Shown: one piece after another, positions 11,149-22,559 of the stretch
How positions within the stretch are numbered: position 1 is the first letter of the stretch
How the letters are laid out: each line of letters opens with the position of its first letter
Assembly (NCBI GenBank): GCA_031216915.1
Contig: CM062296.1
Coordinates: forward strand, 799,695,022 to 799,759,021
Length of the DNA: 64,000 bases
Direction of reading: 5' to 3'
Source of the DNA: Pictodentalium vernedei
Lineage: Eukaryota; Mollusca; Scaphopoda; Dentaliida; Dentaliidae
Program-made: the position numbers and the translations under genes
The notes under the pieces: model-generated
Databases searched by the model: none
What the model was told of the DNA's origin: nothing
The model's input: only the letters and a program-made list of their open reading frames with translations

Positions 11149-11510
11149 CACTTTAACCCTTTACCCAACGCAGACGATTTAAAAATTCATTATTATAAAT
11201 ATCATTTTTTAAATTTAAAAAAAAAAATCAACAAAACCATATCATGAGACCCCTCATTGGAACGAACTCGACGAGCTCGTTCCAAAGAGGGGTCACATGA
11301 TATGGTTTGTTGAAATTTTTCGAAAAATAATATTTTTTCAGCAGTTGTATTTGCATATTACGCGGGCGTATGCGGGCGATTCGTTGGTTAAAGGGTTAAA
11401 AGATATCACCCAGCGCTGCAGTGCAACCACCTACCGAAACCACTCACAGTTGGAATTTACACCGGAGACACCCCCTTCCCCCCAGCAGAAACCCTCTAGC
11501 TACATCCCTG
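10684..11510. mobile_element. hAT-like non-autonomous element
   Basis: The ends are inverted 'cagggatgt' and 'acatccctg', flanked by an 8-bp target duplication 'aatgtacc'/'aatgtact'. CAGGG-type ends with an 8-bp duplication are the hAT signature. The subterminal regions carry C/G tracts (10717-10735). A TTAA MITE (11157-11395) and a palindrome with an (AT)n tail (about 11070-11146) lie inside. No transposase frame is present. Confidence 0.8.
11157..11395. mobile_element. TTAA-type palindromic MITE (P family, diverged), copy 3
   Basis: Flanked by perfect TTAA (11153-11156 and 11396-11399), with ends 'ccctttacccaacgc' and 'cgttggttaaaggg'. The core hairpin is 'gaacgaactcgacgagctcg', as in other P copies, but the arms read 'catatcatgagacccctcat', marking a separate subfamily. 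It lies inside the hAT-like element and is therefore younger than it. Confidence 0.85.
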
Positions 11511-11929
11511 AATGTACTCTGCGTCATGGGTCTGTGGACGTTGCCACTGTCTCGACAAAAAGTAACAATAAACAAATATACGTCAATAAAATGACACTTC
11601 CCACAGGTTAGATAAGATTGGGGTTCATAAGCCGTTTCTTCAGAATGGCGAAGATCCGTGTGATTTTTCCAATTTGTATAAAAACGATACCATTAATTAC
11701 CGGAAAATACTAAACTGACCATCTCGCCTGAACTTACCCAAGACACCATGTAGCAACCCCATGCCAGTGAATCAAATACTAGAAACGTTTTCAACTTAAC
11801 TTGTCATCTCAATCGTAGTTAGGATGAAGAACAAGACATGCTGACAGATGTCTTTTGAGATTTGAGCCACACACACCCTACCTTGCACACCTTGCTATAG
11901 TATGAGAAGAGGGAGGAGGGCTACGATGC

Positions 11930-12270
11930 CCTGCAGTTTTCAAAAAAATACATTGCTTATAATCCCTCATTGGAATGAGCGCATTGAATTAATTCCATTG
12001 CAGGGGTGAGATATTAATTGATAGAAGAAAAAAATATTTTAGGGGGATTTTTCAGAAATATAATTGATTTTGTCTTTTGGCAGCAAGTAGAGGGTTAATA
12101 TACCTTCTGAACCTAGAATCTCTCATAATTTTCAATTTTTGTCTTGCAAAGATAGCTTATGACCCCTGTTTGGGAAGAGGCTTTCAAATGAAAGGTCATA
12201 GGCTATACTTTTAGGCAGAAACCAGAAAAAATAATAAAATTTGAACAGCATCTTTTCTGAACAGCATTAT
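11930..12270. repeat. two eroded P-family MITE remnants
   Basis: The segment 11940-12098 keeps 'ccctcattggaatgagcgca' and an end like 'gtagagggttaa'. The segment 12120-12250 keeps 'gatagcttatgacccctg' and 'aaaggtcataggctat'. Both resemble the P-family hairpin arms but have lost symmetry. Boundaries are approximate. Confidence 0.55.
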
Positions 12271-12277
12271 AATTTAA

Positions 12278-12519
12278 CCCTTTACCCAACGTAACGGCCA
12301 AAACCGGCCAGCGCTATTCTCAAAAATCGCCAATTAATTTTCAAAATATTTTCATTTTTTGTCTCTTAAACATAGGTTATGACCCCTCGTTGGAACGAGC
12401 TCGTCGAGCTCGTTCCAACGAGGGGTCATAACCTAGGTTTTTGAGACAAAAAATGAAAAAAATTAGTTATTCAAGAATTTTTTTGCAAGTGTCGTCTGCT
12501 TTTCATGTTAGGTAAAGGG
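12278..12519. mobile_element. TTAA-type palindromic MITE (P family), copy 4
   Basis: Intact TTAA on both sides (12274-12277 and 12520-12523), ends 'ccctttacccaacg' and 'gttaggtaaaggg', and a perfect central hairpin through 'gaacgagctcgtcgagctcg'. It is nearly identical to copy 1 and is the best-preserved example of the family in the window. Confidence 0.9.
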
Positions 12520-13031
12520 TTAACTGTTGCATGTTGCAATGGTTAAGAAATAGGTTACAGAATAAACGGTAAGTTACAGTATATTCGAAAACACCAACCA
12601 TTTAGGAGATTTTCTCAAAATACCCTCAAGACTGGAAAAGCCACCGTTAGCCCAATGTTACCGCCTTTGTGCTCCTGTTATCTCTGCTTGAGGTTACAAC
12701 ATAAAAAAAGGATATCATTAAGACTCTAACACATTTAAATTTCCAGCTTTTTCGAAAGGAGTTCGTTCCAAGCTGTGAGATAAAGTATAACAAAACCTAA
12801 TGTTTCAGCTAATGGACCATTAGCTTGAACTTTGGTCACCAAGAACAGTTTTTTTTTGTAAAGTGGAATAGCCACTGAACCACAGGCTCAATACCAGGTG
12901 AAATAAGTTTTTACAATAACACAGTAAACCTTTCTCTTTTATTTTCCCTCGTTCGTGATTCCAACTCTTTGATATCATTTCTTGATAAGGTTTCAGGAAA
13001 TGACGAAGTGTGTTGGAATTATCAACATATA

Positions 13032-13484
13032 CACGCTAAAACTAAAGTGTTAAAATTGCACTTGAAGTGCTGTATTTAACACTTACTAAGTGCTGAACTA
13101 GCACTTTGTTCAAGTGTAGATATCCCAGAACTTGACAGGTGTTGACAATAATACCACTTGACAAGTGTAATGTCGCGACACTTAAAAGGAAACAACGCAG
13201 ATGACGCGGATCAGGCTCGAACTCTCGAGCCTGATCCGCGTCATCTGCGTTGTGTCCTTTTAATTATGTACCCACCAAGCGCAAATCAAATTATGGGCGA
13301 TTCTGGAAGAACCACCAATGCTGGACACATGGGAAGCGCCATCCATTCAAGTTTCAGATGTCTGACGATTGTAATGTCTAAGTGCTTAAAGCATTGCACT
13401 TTGAGTGTTAAAATCAAACCCTAAGAGTTAGAATGGGTTTAACACCTTGAAAGTGTCAGTTTAAACACTTTAGTTTTTAGTGTG
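13032..13484. mobile_element. MITE with cacactaaaa-type ends and a long inner hairpin
   Basis: Inverted ends 'cacgctaaaactaaagtgtt' and 'aacactttagtttttagtgt' are bordered by TA. Subterminal words 'cacttg' and 'aagtg' recur on both sides. A hairpin with arms of about 30 bases ('gatgacgcggatcaggctcg') sits at 13190-13256. The 88-codon frame at 13158-13424 runs through the hairpin and is not credible as a gene. The superfamily is not decided. Confidence 0.7.
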
Positions 13485-15118
13485 TAGAAAGTGGGATCAT
13501 TTTTTTTTGTTTGGTTGCATTATTGTGATCACAAAATTGCTCTCTTTCTCGATTTGATCACAATCTGGTAGCGACACGCCAACATCACTCTTTCCAGATG
13601 GTGCATGGAAAACAAAAGCAAAATGAAAACTAGAGAAACAGAATTTACTGCCACCAGTAAATTCAAGTCCGTGTGAAAAGGGTTAAAGAATCAGGAATAA
13701 ATTATATAGAAAAAGAATTTATGGAGGCTTATTTTCAGGAGTAAAATATTTTTAAACAAATCAGAAATGGATTTTCGTTAACAGTATTTACAGATATCCA
13801 TACAGGAATCAGAACAATTTTATAAGAAACCAGAAAAGGCATATATGTGCCCAGCATTCAAAGGGTTCGATACAGGAATCAGAAATGGACATTTTCGGCT
13901 CTGCCAATTATTTGAAAGATGAGATACATGGATAATCTTCAGCATTGCATTAGCTGTTATAAAATGCAATTCCTAATAGTTCTGAAAAATATGCGCTTAA
14001 TGATCTCCGTTGCCCACAATGAGGTGGACCACATTTTGAACCTCCAGAAGGTTTCAACTCATTCGGTGTAGGTCCCATGTCTATATGTCATTCCAAACCT
14101 GAAGTATAAGCGTATCCCACTTTAAAAATATTGGCTCCACCAACTCCGGATATGCCATGTTTATAGATGATAGCAAATATTCATATTACCAAGAAAAAGT
14201 TAAGGTACATGATACCTCTGGAAAATATATTGCGGGTAAAAAAATTCAGTAATGTTGGAATATAGAGGTAAACGGCCCACAAGAGCCCATGCGTGTTTAG
14301 AGCATCATTGTGAGAACATAAAGTGTTATCATTATTCCTGCATTGCAAAAGTAAATGTTTGGGGACCCATATTAAGATATTGAGAGGGTTAAAATAATCC
14401 CTTTAAATACTCCATTTAACCCTTTAAAAAGGGAGCTCATTCCAATGAGCGGTCATCAGCTATGTTTTTTCAAGCAAGAACAAAATGGAAATTAACTGGA
14501 AATTTCAGTGAATACTGCTGGCTGGTTTTCGACGTTATGTTGAGGAAACGGTTAAGAATGCCTTACTTTGGAAGGTAAACCTGGAAAGGTGTCGCATTCC
14601 GTATAGAATTAAATGTTACAGAAAGGAAAGCTTAAAAACATTATGTAGCAATAAGTTATATGAAGGGTATTTGTACTCACACTGAAGTACTAAGAGGGTT
14701 AAAAAACAGACCATTAAAATATTCCATGTTATTACTTTATAATTGTGATAGGTGTTTTGGGAAAGCCACACACCATCCCATACTGAAATCTGTTGAGTTA
14801 TGATTGAGAATAAATAAATCCTAAAAATACTTTGAAATGTGAAGAGTTCTATTTTCAACATGGTTAATTTTGTAACATGATATTAAATAGATATTCAATG
14901 CTATTCGATGTAAAATTTACAGCATTCTCTCTGACCTCTTGTTTATCAAGTTTTAAATAAGGGCTGTTGACTTCAGTGAACTCATTTGCATGTACAGTCT
15001 ATCAGTATAACAAAACATTAAGATAGGATTGATTGTATTAGGTTATCGTGTTGACAAACAGTGCATAGAGGACACAAATATTACAACAACACTATAAATG
15101 CATGCCTTCTATAAATGT
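13485..15118. other. non-coding stretch with a diverged copy of satellite-flank sequence
   Basis: The sequence 13685-14160 resembles 15480-16045 in order: 'ggaggcttattttcaggagt', 'cagaaatggattttcgttaa', then a diverged satellite-like unit ('tttgaacctccagaagg', 'cattcggtgtaggtccc'). The satellite and its left flank therefore seem to have a second, older copy here. A TTAA MITE remnant lies at 14420-14551. No gene was recognised. Confidence 0.5.
14420..14551. mobile_element. internally shortened P-family MITE
   Basis: TTAA borders (14416-14419 and 14552-14555) enclose 132 bases that keep one hairpin arm ('gagctcattccaatgagcgg', 'catcagctatgttttttcaa') but have lost the other. The left end reads 'ccctttaaaaagg'. 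Confidence 0.6.
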
Positions 15119-15466
15119 TATTTATTTATTTATTGGGCTTAATGATACTATTGACAGCCACCCTGTGCCGAACAGTTTTTGGGAGGAGGAAGCTGGAGTA
15201 CCCTGAAGGAACCACTGAGCAAATGCGAGCAACTGTCAGGTTCCCCAACAGATTGACTCCACACAAGCAGGTTTGCATTTATGGAGGACAAGAACATCAT
15301 CGAACCATTGACAAACAGTACGTGTTAATGCACAATGCCACCATGCACCCAAGAGGGCAATGGAGGTAAAGTATGTCAAGGACACAACAGGGTTACCGCA
15401 GCTGGGATTCGAACCGAGGACTTCTCGGTTTGCAGTCTTCGCCTCTACCTACTGAGCCACGGAGTC
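15119..15466 (-). mobile_element. tRNA-headed SINE
   Basis: Minus-strand head with A box 'tggctcagtaggtagagg' and B box 'ggttcgaatcc', the body with 'tgtgtccttgacatac' and 'cctcctcccaaaaactgt', and an (AAAT)n end at 15119. A perfect 14-bp target duplication 'ccttctataaatgt' (15105-15118 and 15467-15480) shows a clean retrotransposition event. Confidence 0.85.
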
Positions 15467-15639
15467 CCTTCTATAAATGTAATTGGAATATTTTGGAGGC
15501 TTATTTTTGAGGATAAAATAGTTTTAAAGAAATCAGAAATATGTTTTCGTTAAAAGTATTTAAAGATATTCTTTTAGAAAATGCATATATGTACAGAGCA
15601 AAAAAGGGGTTCGATCAAAGGAATGCATTGGGGGCCAAA

Positions 15640-17560
15640 AATGTGTTTTAAGCAATTCTGAAGAGTACACTCAATGACCCCAAGGCAACCTCAGCGGCCT
15701 TGGTCCATGTTTTAACCCCCCCCTCACCCCCCCTCCCGCCGAGGGGCGACTCATTTGTTGTTGGACCCAGTTCCATTCATCACAGCGTGCTGGAGTTGAG
15801 TGTGTCCAACATTTTAGGCCACGCCCACTGTTTTCATGTAAAAATGCATGTATGGGTTTTGTGAATGCATCAGGAGGTTCAAAATGTGGCTTCCTGCAAT
15901 TCTGAGAAATGCACTCAATGACCCCTGGGTGACCTCGGTGACTTTGATCCATATTTTGAATCTCCATCGAGTGTCGACACATTTGGTGTTGGTCCCAGGG
16001 CCATCCGTCATACCATGCTTGAGATTATAAGCGTGGCCCACTTTCAAAACTTTTGGCCACGCCCACTTTTTTCGTGTAAAAATGCATGTACGAACTTCGG
16101 GAAAGCATTTTGGAGTAAAAAAATGTGATTTTCAGCAATTATAAAAAAATGCACCCAGTGACCCATAGGTGACCTACGTGACCTTGACCCTTATTTTGAA
16201 TCTCCATCAAGTGTCGACTCATTTGGTGTTAGTCCCAGGTTCATTCATCATACCACGCTTGAGATATGAGAACGACCCACTTTCAAAAATTTTGGCCACG
16301 CCTACTTTTTTAACGTAAATTGCATGTGTGGACCTCAGGAATGCTTTGGTGGTCAAAACATGTGATTTCCAGCAATTATGAAAAATGCACTCAATGACCC
16401 CTAGGTGACCTCCGTGACCTTGACCCGTATTTTGAATCTCCATCAAGTGTCGACTCATTTGGTGTTAGTCACAGGTCCATTCACCATACCATGCTTCAAA
16501 TATGAGCGTGACCCACTTTCAAAAAATTTGGCCACGCCCACTTTTTTAACGTAAAAATGCATGTATGAATGTCAGGAATGCTTTGGTGGGTCAAAAAATG
16601 TGATTTCCAGCAATTAAGAAAAATGCACTCGATGACCCCTAAGTGACCTCCGAGACCTTGACCCATATTTTGAATCTCCATCAAGTGTCGATTCATTTGG
16701 TGTTAGTCCTAGGTCAATTCATCATACCACGCTTGAGGTATGAGCGTGACCCACCTTCAAAATTTTTGGCCACGCCCACCTTTTTAATGTAAAAAAATGC
16801 ATGTGTGTACGTCTGGAATGCTTTGGAGGGGGGGGGGGGAGGTATAAAAATGTGATTTCCAGCAATTATGAAAAATGCATTCAATGACCCTGAGGTGACC
16901 TCCGTGACCTTGACCCATATTTTGAATCTCCATCGAGGGTCGTCTCATTTGTTGTTGGACCCAGGTTCATTCATCACACCATGCTGGAGTTGAGTGTGTC
17001 CAAAAATTTTGGCCACGCCCACTTTTTTCATGTACAAATGCATGTATGGGTTTTGGGAATGCATTAGGAGGTTCAAAATGCGGCTTCCAGCAATTCTGAG
17101 AAATGCACTCAATGACCCCTGGGTGACGTTGATCCATATTTTGAATCTCCATCGAGTGTCGACTCATTTGGTGTTGGTCCCAGGGCCATCCGTCATACCA
17201 TGCTTGAGATTATAAGCGTGACCCACCTTCAAAATTTTTGGCCACGTCCACTTTTTTCGTGTAAAAATGCGTGTACGAACTTCGGGAAAGCATTTTGGAG
17301 TAAAAAAATGTGATTTTCAGCAATTCTAAAAAAAAATGCACTCAATGATCCATAGGTGACCAACGTGACCTTCACCCTTATTTTGAATCTCCATCAAGTG
17401 TCGACTCATTTGGTGTTAGTCCCAGGTACATTCATTATACCACGCTTGAGATATGAACGTGAACCACTTTCAAAATTTTTGGCCACGCTCACTTTTTTAA
17501 TGTAAAAAATGCATGTGTGTATGTCAGGAATGCTTTGGGGTCGAAAATGGTGATTTCCAG
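15640..17560. repeat. tandem satellite, about 240-bp unit, eight copies
   Basis: The marker 'ggccacgcccact' (or a one-base variant) occurs near 15817, 16052, 16292, 16531, 16769, 17013, 17239 and 17479, spaced 226-244 bases. Each unit also carries 'atgcatgta', 'gcaatt', 'tgcactcaatgacccctagg', 'tgacctccgtgaccttgacc' and 'ttgaatctccatcaagtgtc'. Units 6, 7 and 8 resemble units 1, 2 and 3 more than their neighbours. The scattered frames inside it are by-products. Confidence 0.9.
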
Positions 17561-18789
17561 AAATTATAATTTTAAAAAAACGTTGCAACTTGTTTACGTG
17601 ATTACGCCCATCCCGCACTCCCAAAATCGCATTGCAAAAGTTATCGTCCCAAGTGTCTTATCGCTTGAATTTAGCAACTCTTTAACTGATTTTTTAAATC
17701 GCACCCACGTTTGAAGAATATCAAGAAAGGTAACTCTTACTATTTTTGAGTCAAATGCACGTTTGCAGAACATCAACCCGGAAGGTGTGTGCGTCGTACA
17801 GACATGCCTAGGTTACAATATGCTGTTTTTTTCCATTGAGGACAGTGCTAATCTTTCCGCCTCTTCCCATCTCACCAAGCTGATTTGGGTAAAAAACAAC
17901 CATCTACCCATTAAGTTTATCATCTCATGAAAAAAATATTCTAAACAAAGTATAGGTCACCATGTGACTTTTGTCTTTAAATTTGGTGATTCCTATTCTC
18001 CCGTCCAATTTTGCACTGAATGAAATAGACGCATTTTTACCTACCCCCACTAAATTTCGACCTTCTTTCACATTTTTGAAGACAATTGTCACCAATATTT
18101 GATATTTTTTTCAACACATGCACTTTAAAATGTTATCTACACTTACAAACCGCTACCGTATGCACCAAAACAGTGTATTGTACCCCCTACTGCGAACCGT
18201 TTTTTTCATATGATTTTGTTTTGTTGTCCCATGGACAAGGATGACAAACAACAGAATATATATATAACGGCCTGTGGGGCGAGGTTTGGTCGACTGACCA
18301 CTTTCTTGCTTCGGTTATTTCTGTACATCCGCAAAAACGAAAATAATATTGCAAATGGATAACGCCATATCGTCTGTCCTTTACATTTGTCACACAACGT
18401 GTGACTTATATTGAGAGTACCATTGTGCTGTGGTATCCATTCCCCGTGTGCGGTATTTTCGTACTCATTACGGATTTTATCGCACATGACATTGAAATCT
18501 GGGGCCGTATTGGGAACGGATCTATACCAATAAAGGGTTAAAAGACGATACATAGTTAATTTGTTCTCATTTACAATCAGGTTCCACTTGGTACTAAAAT
18601 CTTTCATTTGACACCAAATACTTCATTTGGCAACAATTAAAAATTCCACTTGGCACGGCTTGGCACAAGAAAAATCGGGCCAGAATGAACGCAGTCTACC
18701 TTAATATGTAGACATACGCCGAAGAACTCCGAATGCTGCAAGTACTAATGCACCCCTCATACCTTCAACAGTCCTCCAGTAACTGGATC
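17561..18789. other. non-coding stretch, nothing firmly recognised
   Basis: Unique-looking sequence. A 133-codon minus-strand frame (18206-18607) is the longest and contains a CDKC segment, but it shows no family motif, splice context or neighbouring exon and is not annotated as a gene. The GC content is slightly higher near 18280-18480. Confidence 0.4.
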
Positions 18790-19106
18790 GGGGACGCGGT
18801 GCCTCAGTCGGTAGAGGTTCAGGCTGCAAGCTGCAAGCCGAGAGTTCCTCGGTTCGAATCCTGCCCGCGGCAACCTCGCTGTGTCCTTGGGAAAGACACT
18901 TCATCCCCATTGCCCACGTGGCCTTGTGCACCAAGGCACCCTGCATGTCGATGGTGCACTTGTCTTCAACCAATGCTGTTGGAGAGCTGACAGTTGCTCG
19001 CCATTGCTCTCCGGGTACTCTAGTTTCCTCCACCCGTAAAACTGTCGTGGTCATGATTAGCCATTGTGCAGATATATGTGACCTTAAACACCAATAAATA
19101 AATAAA
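18790..19106 (+). mobile_element. tRNA-headed SINE, plus strand
   Basis: The head shows A box 'tgcctcagtcggtagagg' and B box 'ggttcgaatcc', with 'ctgcaag' duplicated between them. The body follows ('gctgtgtccttgggaaagac', 'cctccacccgtaaaactgtc'), then 'aaacaccaataaataaataa'. The target duplication 'taactggatc'/'taactgggtc' flanks it (18780-18789 and 19107-19116). Most other SINE copies here are on the minus strand. Confidence 0.88.
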
Positions 19107-19856
19107 TAACTGGGTCACAATCATAATTCACATTTTGTAGCAAAATGTATAAAAAGTGTTCAGAAGCTGTATAATATGCACCATCTATTGTGAATGATAA
19201 GATGAAATATGTCAAAATAGATTATATACATTTAGTAAGGGTGTTTTTATATTTTTCTCGTTAAATTAACCGGTAGCCACTATAAACTCTCGTCACTTAT
19301 TGGCCGGACACGTCAATAAGGGAGAAAATGTCATGTGACACTCAGAACACAACATAGCATAGATGAATTTTATTCAATTGTCGCCCAGGTTTATGTTGGG
19401 GGGGGGGGGGGGGGGTTATGCCCCAATAGGAGTATCAGCGTATCGCCTAGAACTCCTAAGAATGATCAAAGAAAAAAATAGGCTGAACCCATTGGAGATA
19501 ATTTTGAGACAAAAGTTGACAAAATATATTTTTTTTTTGGATCGGAGTTGTGCGGTTGTGGTCATTACGTCAGGGAAAAGTTGAATACCGTGCTACCACA
19601 ACTAATCCACAACCGTGACTTCATCGCCAGTGGGGTAGCCTCTGTCTCTCACAGTTTTTGTCAAAAAATTAAAGATATGGGCGATTGTTTTACTTGCACG
19701 ATACAATACTCTTAGGGTAAAATATTCTACGTATTTTACTCTTGAACTTCTAATATGGTGTTATATATGAATTGATGTTTTCTAACATTTTCTGGGAGGA
19801 AACTTTCTACCCCTACCCCATCCCCACACCAACGGTAGCCACAGAGGCTTTTATAT

Positions 19857-20063
19857 CCCTTTGAATACTGGTGGTATCTTCCAAGTCGGTTCAGCGGCAG
19901 CAATTGCAAGAGCCCATATTCATTATTTAGGGGTGGACCAATTAATATTTCCAACGTGTAGTCCTGGTCTACCCCACACATTCACTTAGCATCCAGCATA
20001 CCCAATGCAAGTATGACGTATCGTGTTCCTGGACCGCAAAAGCGGCCTCTCGTCTTAAAGGGG
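19857..20063. mobile_element. Q-family MITE, eroded copy
   Basis: It begins 'ccctttgaatactggtggta', contains 'gaccaattaatatttccaac' and ends 'gcctctcgtcttaaagggg', matching the order seen at 38854-39052. The hairpin core is largely lost and the TTAA flanks have drifted. Confidence 0.6.
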
Positions 20064-20216
20064 ATATGTTGTAGAACTCCTCCCCAACCCTGGGAGACAG
20101 GATAAATCTATCCCTTCTGTGTGAGGCACTGGTTTAATACAACCCCATTTTGCTATTGAATTTATCAGAGCCTCCTACATGTACACGATTTGACTGTGAT
20201 AATCTGTTCTCCACAC

Positions 20217-20370
20217 TGTAATATATGATGTTTTCTGTAGTCGTAAGCGACGTAAGCGACCTAAGAAAATCTAGGTCATGATTGTAAAATGAGAAACCCC
20301 AGAGAATAAAAAACAAAATGAAAGTATGTCAACTTCGTGTTGGTAAATAATAACAAACAAATACATTATA
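20217..20370 (+). repeat. left LTR of the gypsy fossil
   Basis: 154 bp, beginning 'tgtaatatatgatgttttct' and ending 'aacaaacaaatacattata', about 98% identical to the right LTR. It is preceded by the 'cacac' target duplication at 20212-20216. It is short for a gypsy LTR but within the known range. Confidence 0.93.
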
Positions 20371-20389
20371 TGGTCTCATTGAACTGTAT

Positions 20390-21180
20390 TTGACTGCTAC
20401 CGGTATCGAGGAGAAATCCGGAAAAATTCAAGTAGCCACGTTTCTTCATGTTGCTGGTATCGAGGCACGCCGTGTGTACAATACGTTTGAGATAAGTGAT
20501 TCAGACAAAGACAAACTCGCTGTTGTTAAACACAAATTTAAAGAATATTGTGAACCCAGAAAAAATCTAACCTATATAAGACATGTATTTTTCACTCGTA
20601 ACCAGGGGGTACACGAACCAATTGATAGTTATGTGACAGATTTGAAAAATAAATCACAGTCCTGTGAATTTGAGCATTTGGCGGATGGGTTAATAAGAGA
20701 CAGAATTGTATGTGGTATCCACGATGAAGCATGTCGTGCACGACTATTGCGTGAATCAGAATTAACTTTGAAAAAAGCAATTGAGATCTGTCGTGCTCAA
20801 GAAATAAGTACAAAACAACTGAAAACAATTAAAGGCCCAGAGGAACAATCAGTCGCTGCAGTGCGCAAATTTGTGAACAAACAAAAACCCAGGGTCAAAA
20901 CTGGCCCAGATGTAGCAGGGAAACAAAAACAAAGTGCTGCAAATGCCGAAACAAAAATTTCTAATTGCCGAAATTGTGGGAAAAGCCACCCCATACGAAA
21001 ATGCCCAGCTTTCGGGAAAATTTGCAATTTCTGCCATAAATACAATCATTTTTCAAAGTTTTGCCTTTCACAAAAGTCACCTAGGCGTGTGAATACAGTT
21101 GAAGAACTACCACAAACTGAGGACACTGAATTCTTTATTGGTAACATATACATTGATGCTATCGAGACCAACGAAAATTG
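20390..21180 (+). pseudogene. gypsy gag fossil (capsid-like region and zinc knuckles)
   Basis: An open stretch of about 260 codons. The first part resembles the retrotransposon gag domain (KIQVATFLHVAGIEARRVYN, then VHEPIDSYVTDLKNKSQSCEF and LIRDRIVCGI). The end carries two CCHC zinc knuckles, CRNCGKSHPIRKCP and CNFCHKYNHFSKFCL, which bind RNA in this family. The junction with the Penelope-like array follows at 21181. It is part of a broken fossil and is not a host gene. Confidence 0.88.
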
Positions 21181-22202
21181 GTGATATAGGGACAGTGGCA
21201 ACCAGATTCACCACCATGCTTCAGGTGTGGTCATCTACTGGGTGTACGTGGTGGGAATGGGCGTGGTAGCTCTCCCATTAGTGGGGGGGGGGGCATCGTG
21301 GTGTGTGTGTGACGGCTCCCCAATCCGGAAGACCTGCATGGGCAGGGTTAGGGGTTAATTGTTGGTGAAAGCCTCCGTATAGTGGCACGTCTAGTTTGGT
21401 TACAGCGGGTTGGGTACCCGTGGGTGTTGTACTCATGGAATGGCATGGCAGAGCTGCCATTAATGCCGATTTGGGTACACCCTTGATGGGGTAGGGTGAG
21501 GGGTCAGATTGTGATAATTGTGCCTCATGGGCCTCAAAGTATGGGTTCATACCGAGGAAGATAACAGTTTGTAGAACACTGGTGGTGACGGTGTGCGATT
21601 TTATGGGAACAACATACTGGTGGGGTGGTGTCGTATGGGTTTGGTCTGTGCTCCTTCAAGGGAGCTTGTTATTGGTAGTACCTTTCAGGTAAAGTAGATA
21701 TGCATTTGTAAGGTTAGTACTCTTTTGAATAATGTGTTGGGCCCTGAAAAGGGCCGTTTGTTGGGGTAGAATGGTTCTACGCCCATGCGTCGTGCTTTTC
21801 TGTGTTTGTAGGCTCAGTGGTTGGTTTGGTCTCGTCCTGCAATAGCTGTTTTGCTACCATGAGTGAGATTTTGGCAGCCATGTCAGCGATACGCTGGTCA
21901 TCCGAAGCTGGAGCAGCCATGTCAGATGGGGGCTTGGCTGCCCACTGGTCAATATGGTGGATAATGGCCTCTCTGACGCTCTGGGTATGTGTGGTAGCCA
22001 ATTCCCGGAGTTGCTGGTCAAGTCCAAACTGGTCAGGGATCCCAGTAGTGAAGGGTGGACGGATGGTGTAAGTCCACCCCGGGGACCGGATGTAGGTTAT
22101 CCAATCCAGAGCGTGTTTTGTTCTCTGGTCTTTAAGCGCCTCATCCCTGGGCTTGGTGAAGTCAAGAGCAGGCATGGTGATTCTTCTGCTATTGGAGGTA
22201 GG
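21181..22202 (-). mobile_element. left-arm unit 1 (short Penelope-like copy)
   Basis: On the minus strand it starts right after the terminus of the next unit, runs through the 132-codon conserved ORF and a frame containing PNPAHAGLPDWGAV, and ends in 'ccactgtccctatatcac' at 21181. It matches the 3' part of the right arm (28623-29647) base for base over long stretches, including the poly-C site. It is truncated at its start. Confidence 0.8.
21777..22175 (-). CDS. conserved unrecognised ORF, left-arm copy (132 aa)
   Basis: Starts MPALDFTKPRDEALKDQRTK and ends in DAWA followed by a stop. The first ATG shared with the right-arm copy was taken as start; the longer open frame upstream runs into the neighbouring unit's terminus. 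Visible features are a W-rich segment (ALDWITYIRSPGWTYTIR), a predicted helical stretch (DQQLRELATTHTQSVREAII), then an Ala-rich helix and a Thr/Glu-rich tail. No known domain was recognised. The copy at 28650-29048 differs by few residues and is open to the same stop, so the frame is either maintained or only recently duplicated. It sits between the reverse transcriptase and the 3' terminus of the element. Confidence 0.5.
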   Translation of the reverse strand: MPALDFTKPRDEALKDQRTKHALDWITYIRSPGWTYTIRPPFTTGIPDQFGLDQQLRELATTHTQSVREAIIHHIDQWAAKPPSDMAAPASDDQRIADMAAKISLMVAKQLLQDETKPTTEPTNTEKHDAWA

Positions 22203-22559
22203 GTGATATAGGGACAGTGGCAACCAGATTCGCCACCATGCTTCAGGTGTGGTCATCTACTGGGTGTATGCGGCGGGAATGGGCGTGGTAGCTTTCCCGT
22301 TAGTGAGGGGGGGGGGGAGCGTCGTGATGCGTGTATGACGGCTCCCCAATCCGGAAGACCTACATGGGCAGGGTTAGAGGTTAATTGTTGGGGTAGACCT
22401 CCGTATAGTGGCATGTCTATGTTAGTTGCGGCGGGTTGGGTACCCGTGGGTGTTGTACTCATGGAATGGCATATCAGGAATGCCATTGATGCCGATTCGG
22501 GTAGACCCTTGGTGGGGTAGGGTGAGGGGTCAAATTGTAATATTTGTGCCTCACGGCCC

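Noticed and set aside
18206-18607. 133-codon minus-strand frame that might be an exon
   Set aside because: No domain, no convincing splice sites and no neighbouring exons were found. Kept only as a note.
18790-18870. tRNA-like A and B boxes, here and on the minus strand at the SINE heads
   Set aside because: The sequence after the B box continues into the SINE body and there is no acceptor-stem closure. They are SINE promoter heads, not tRNA genes.
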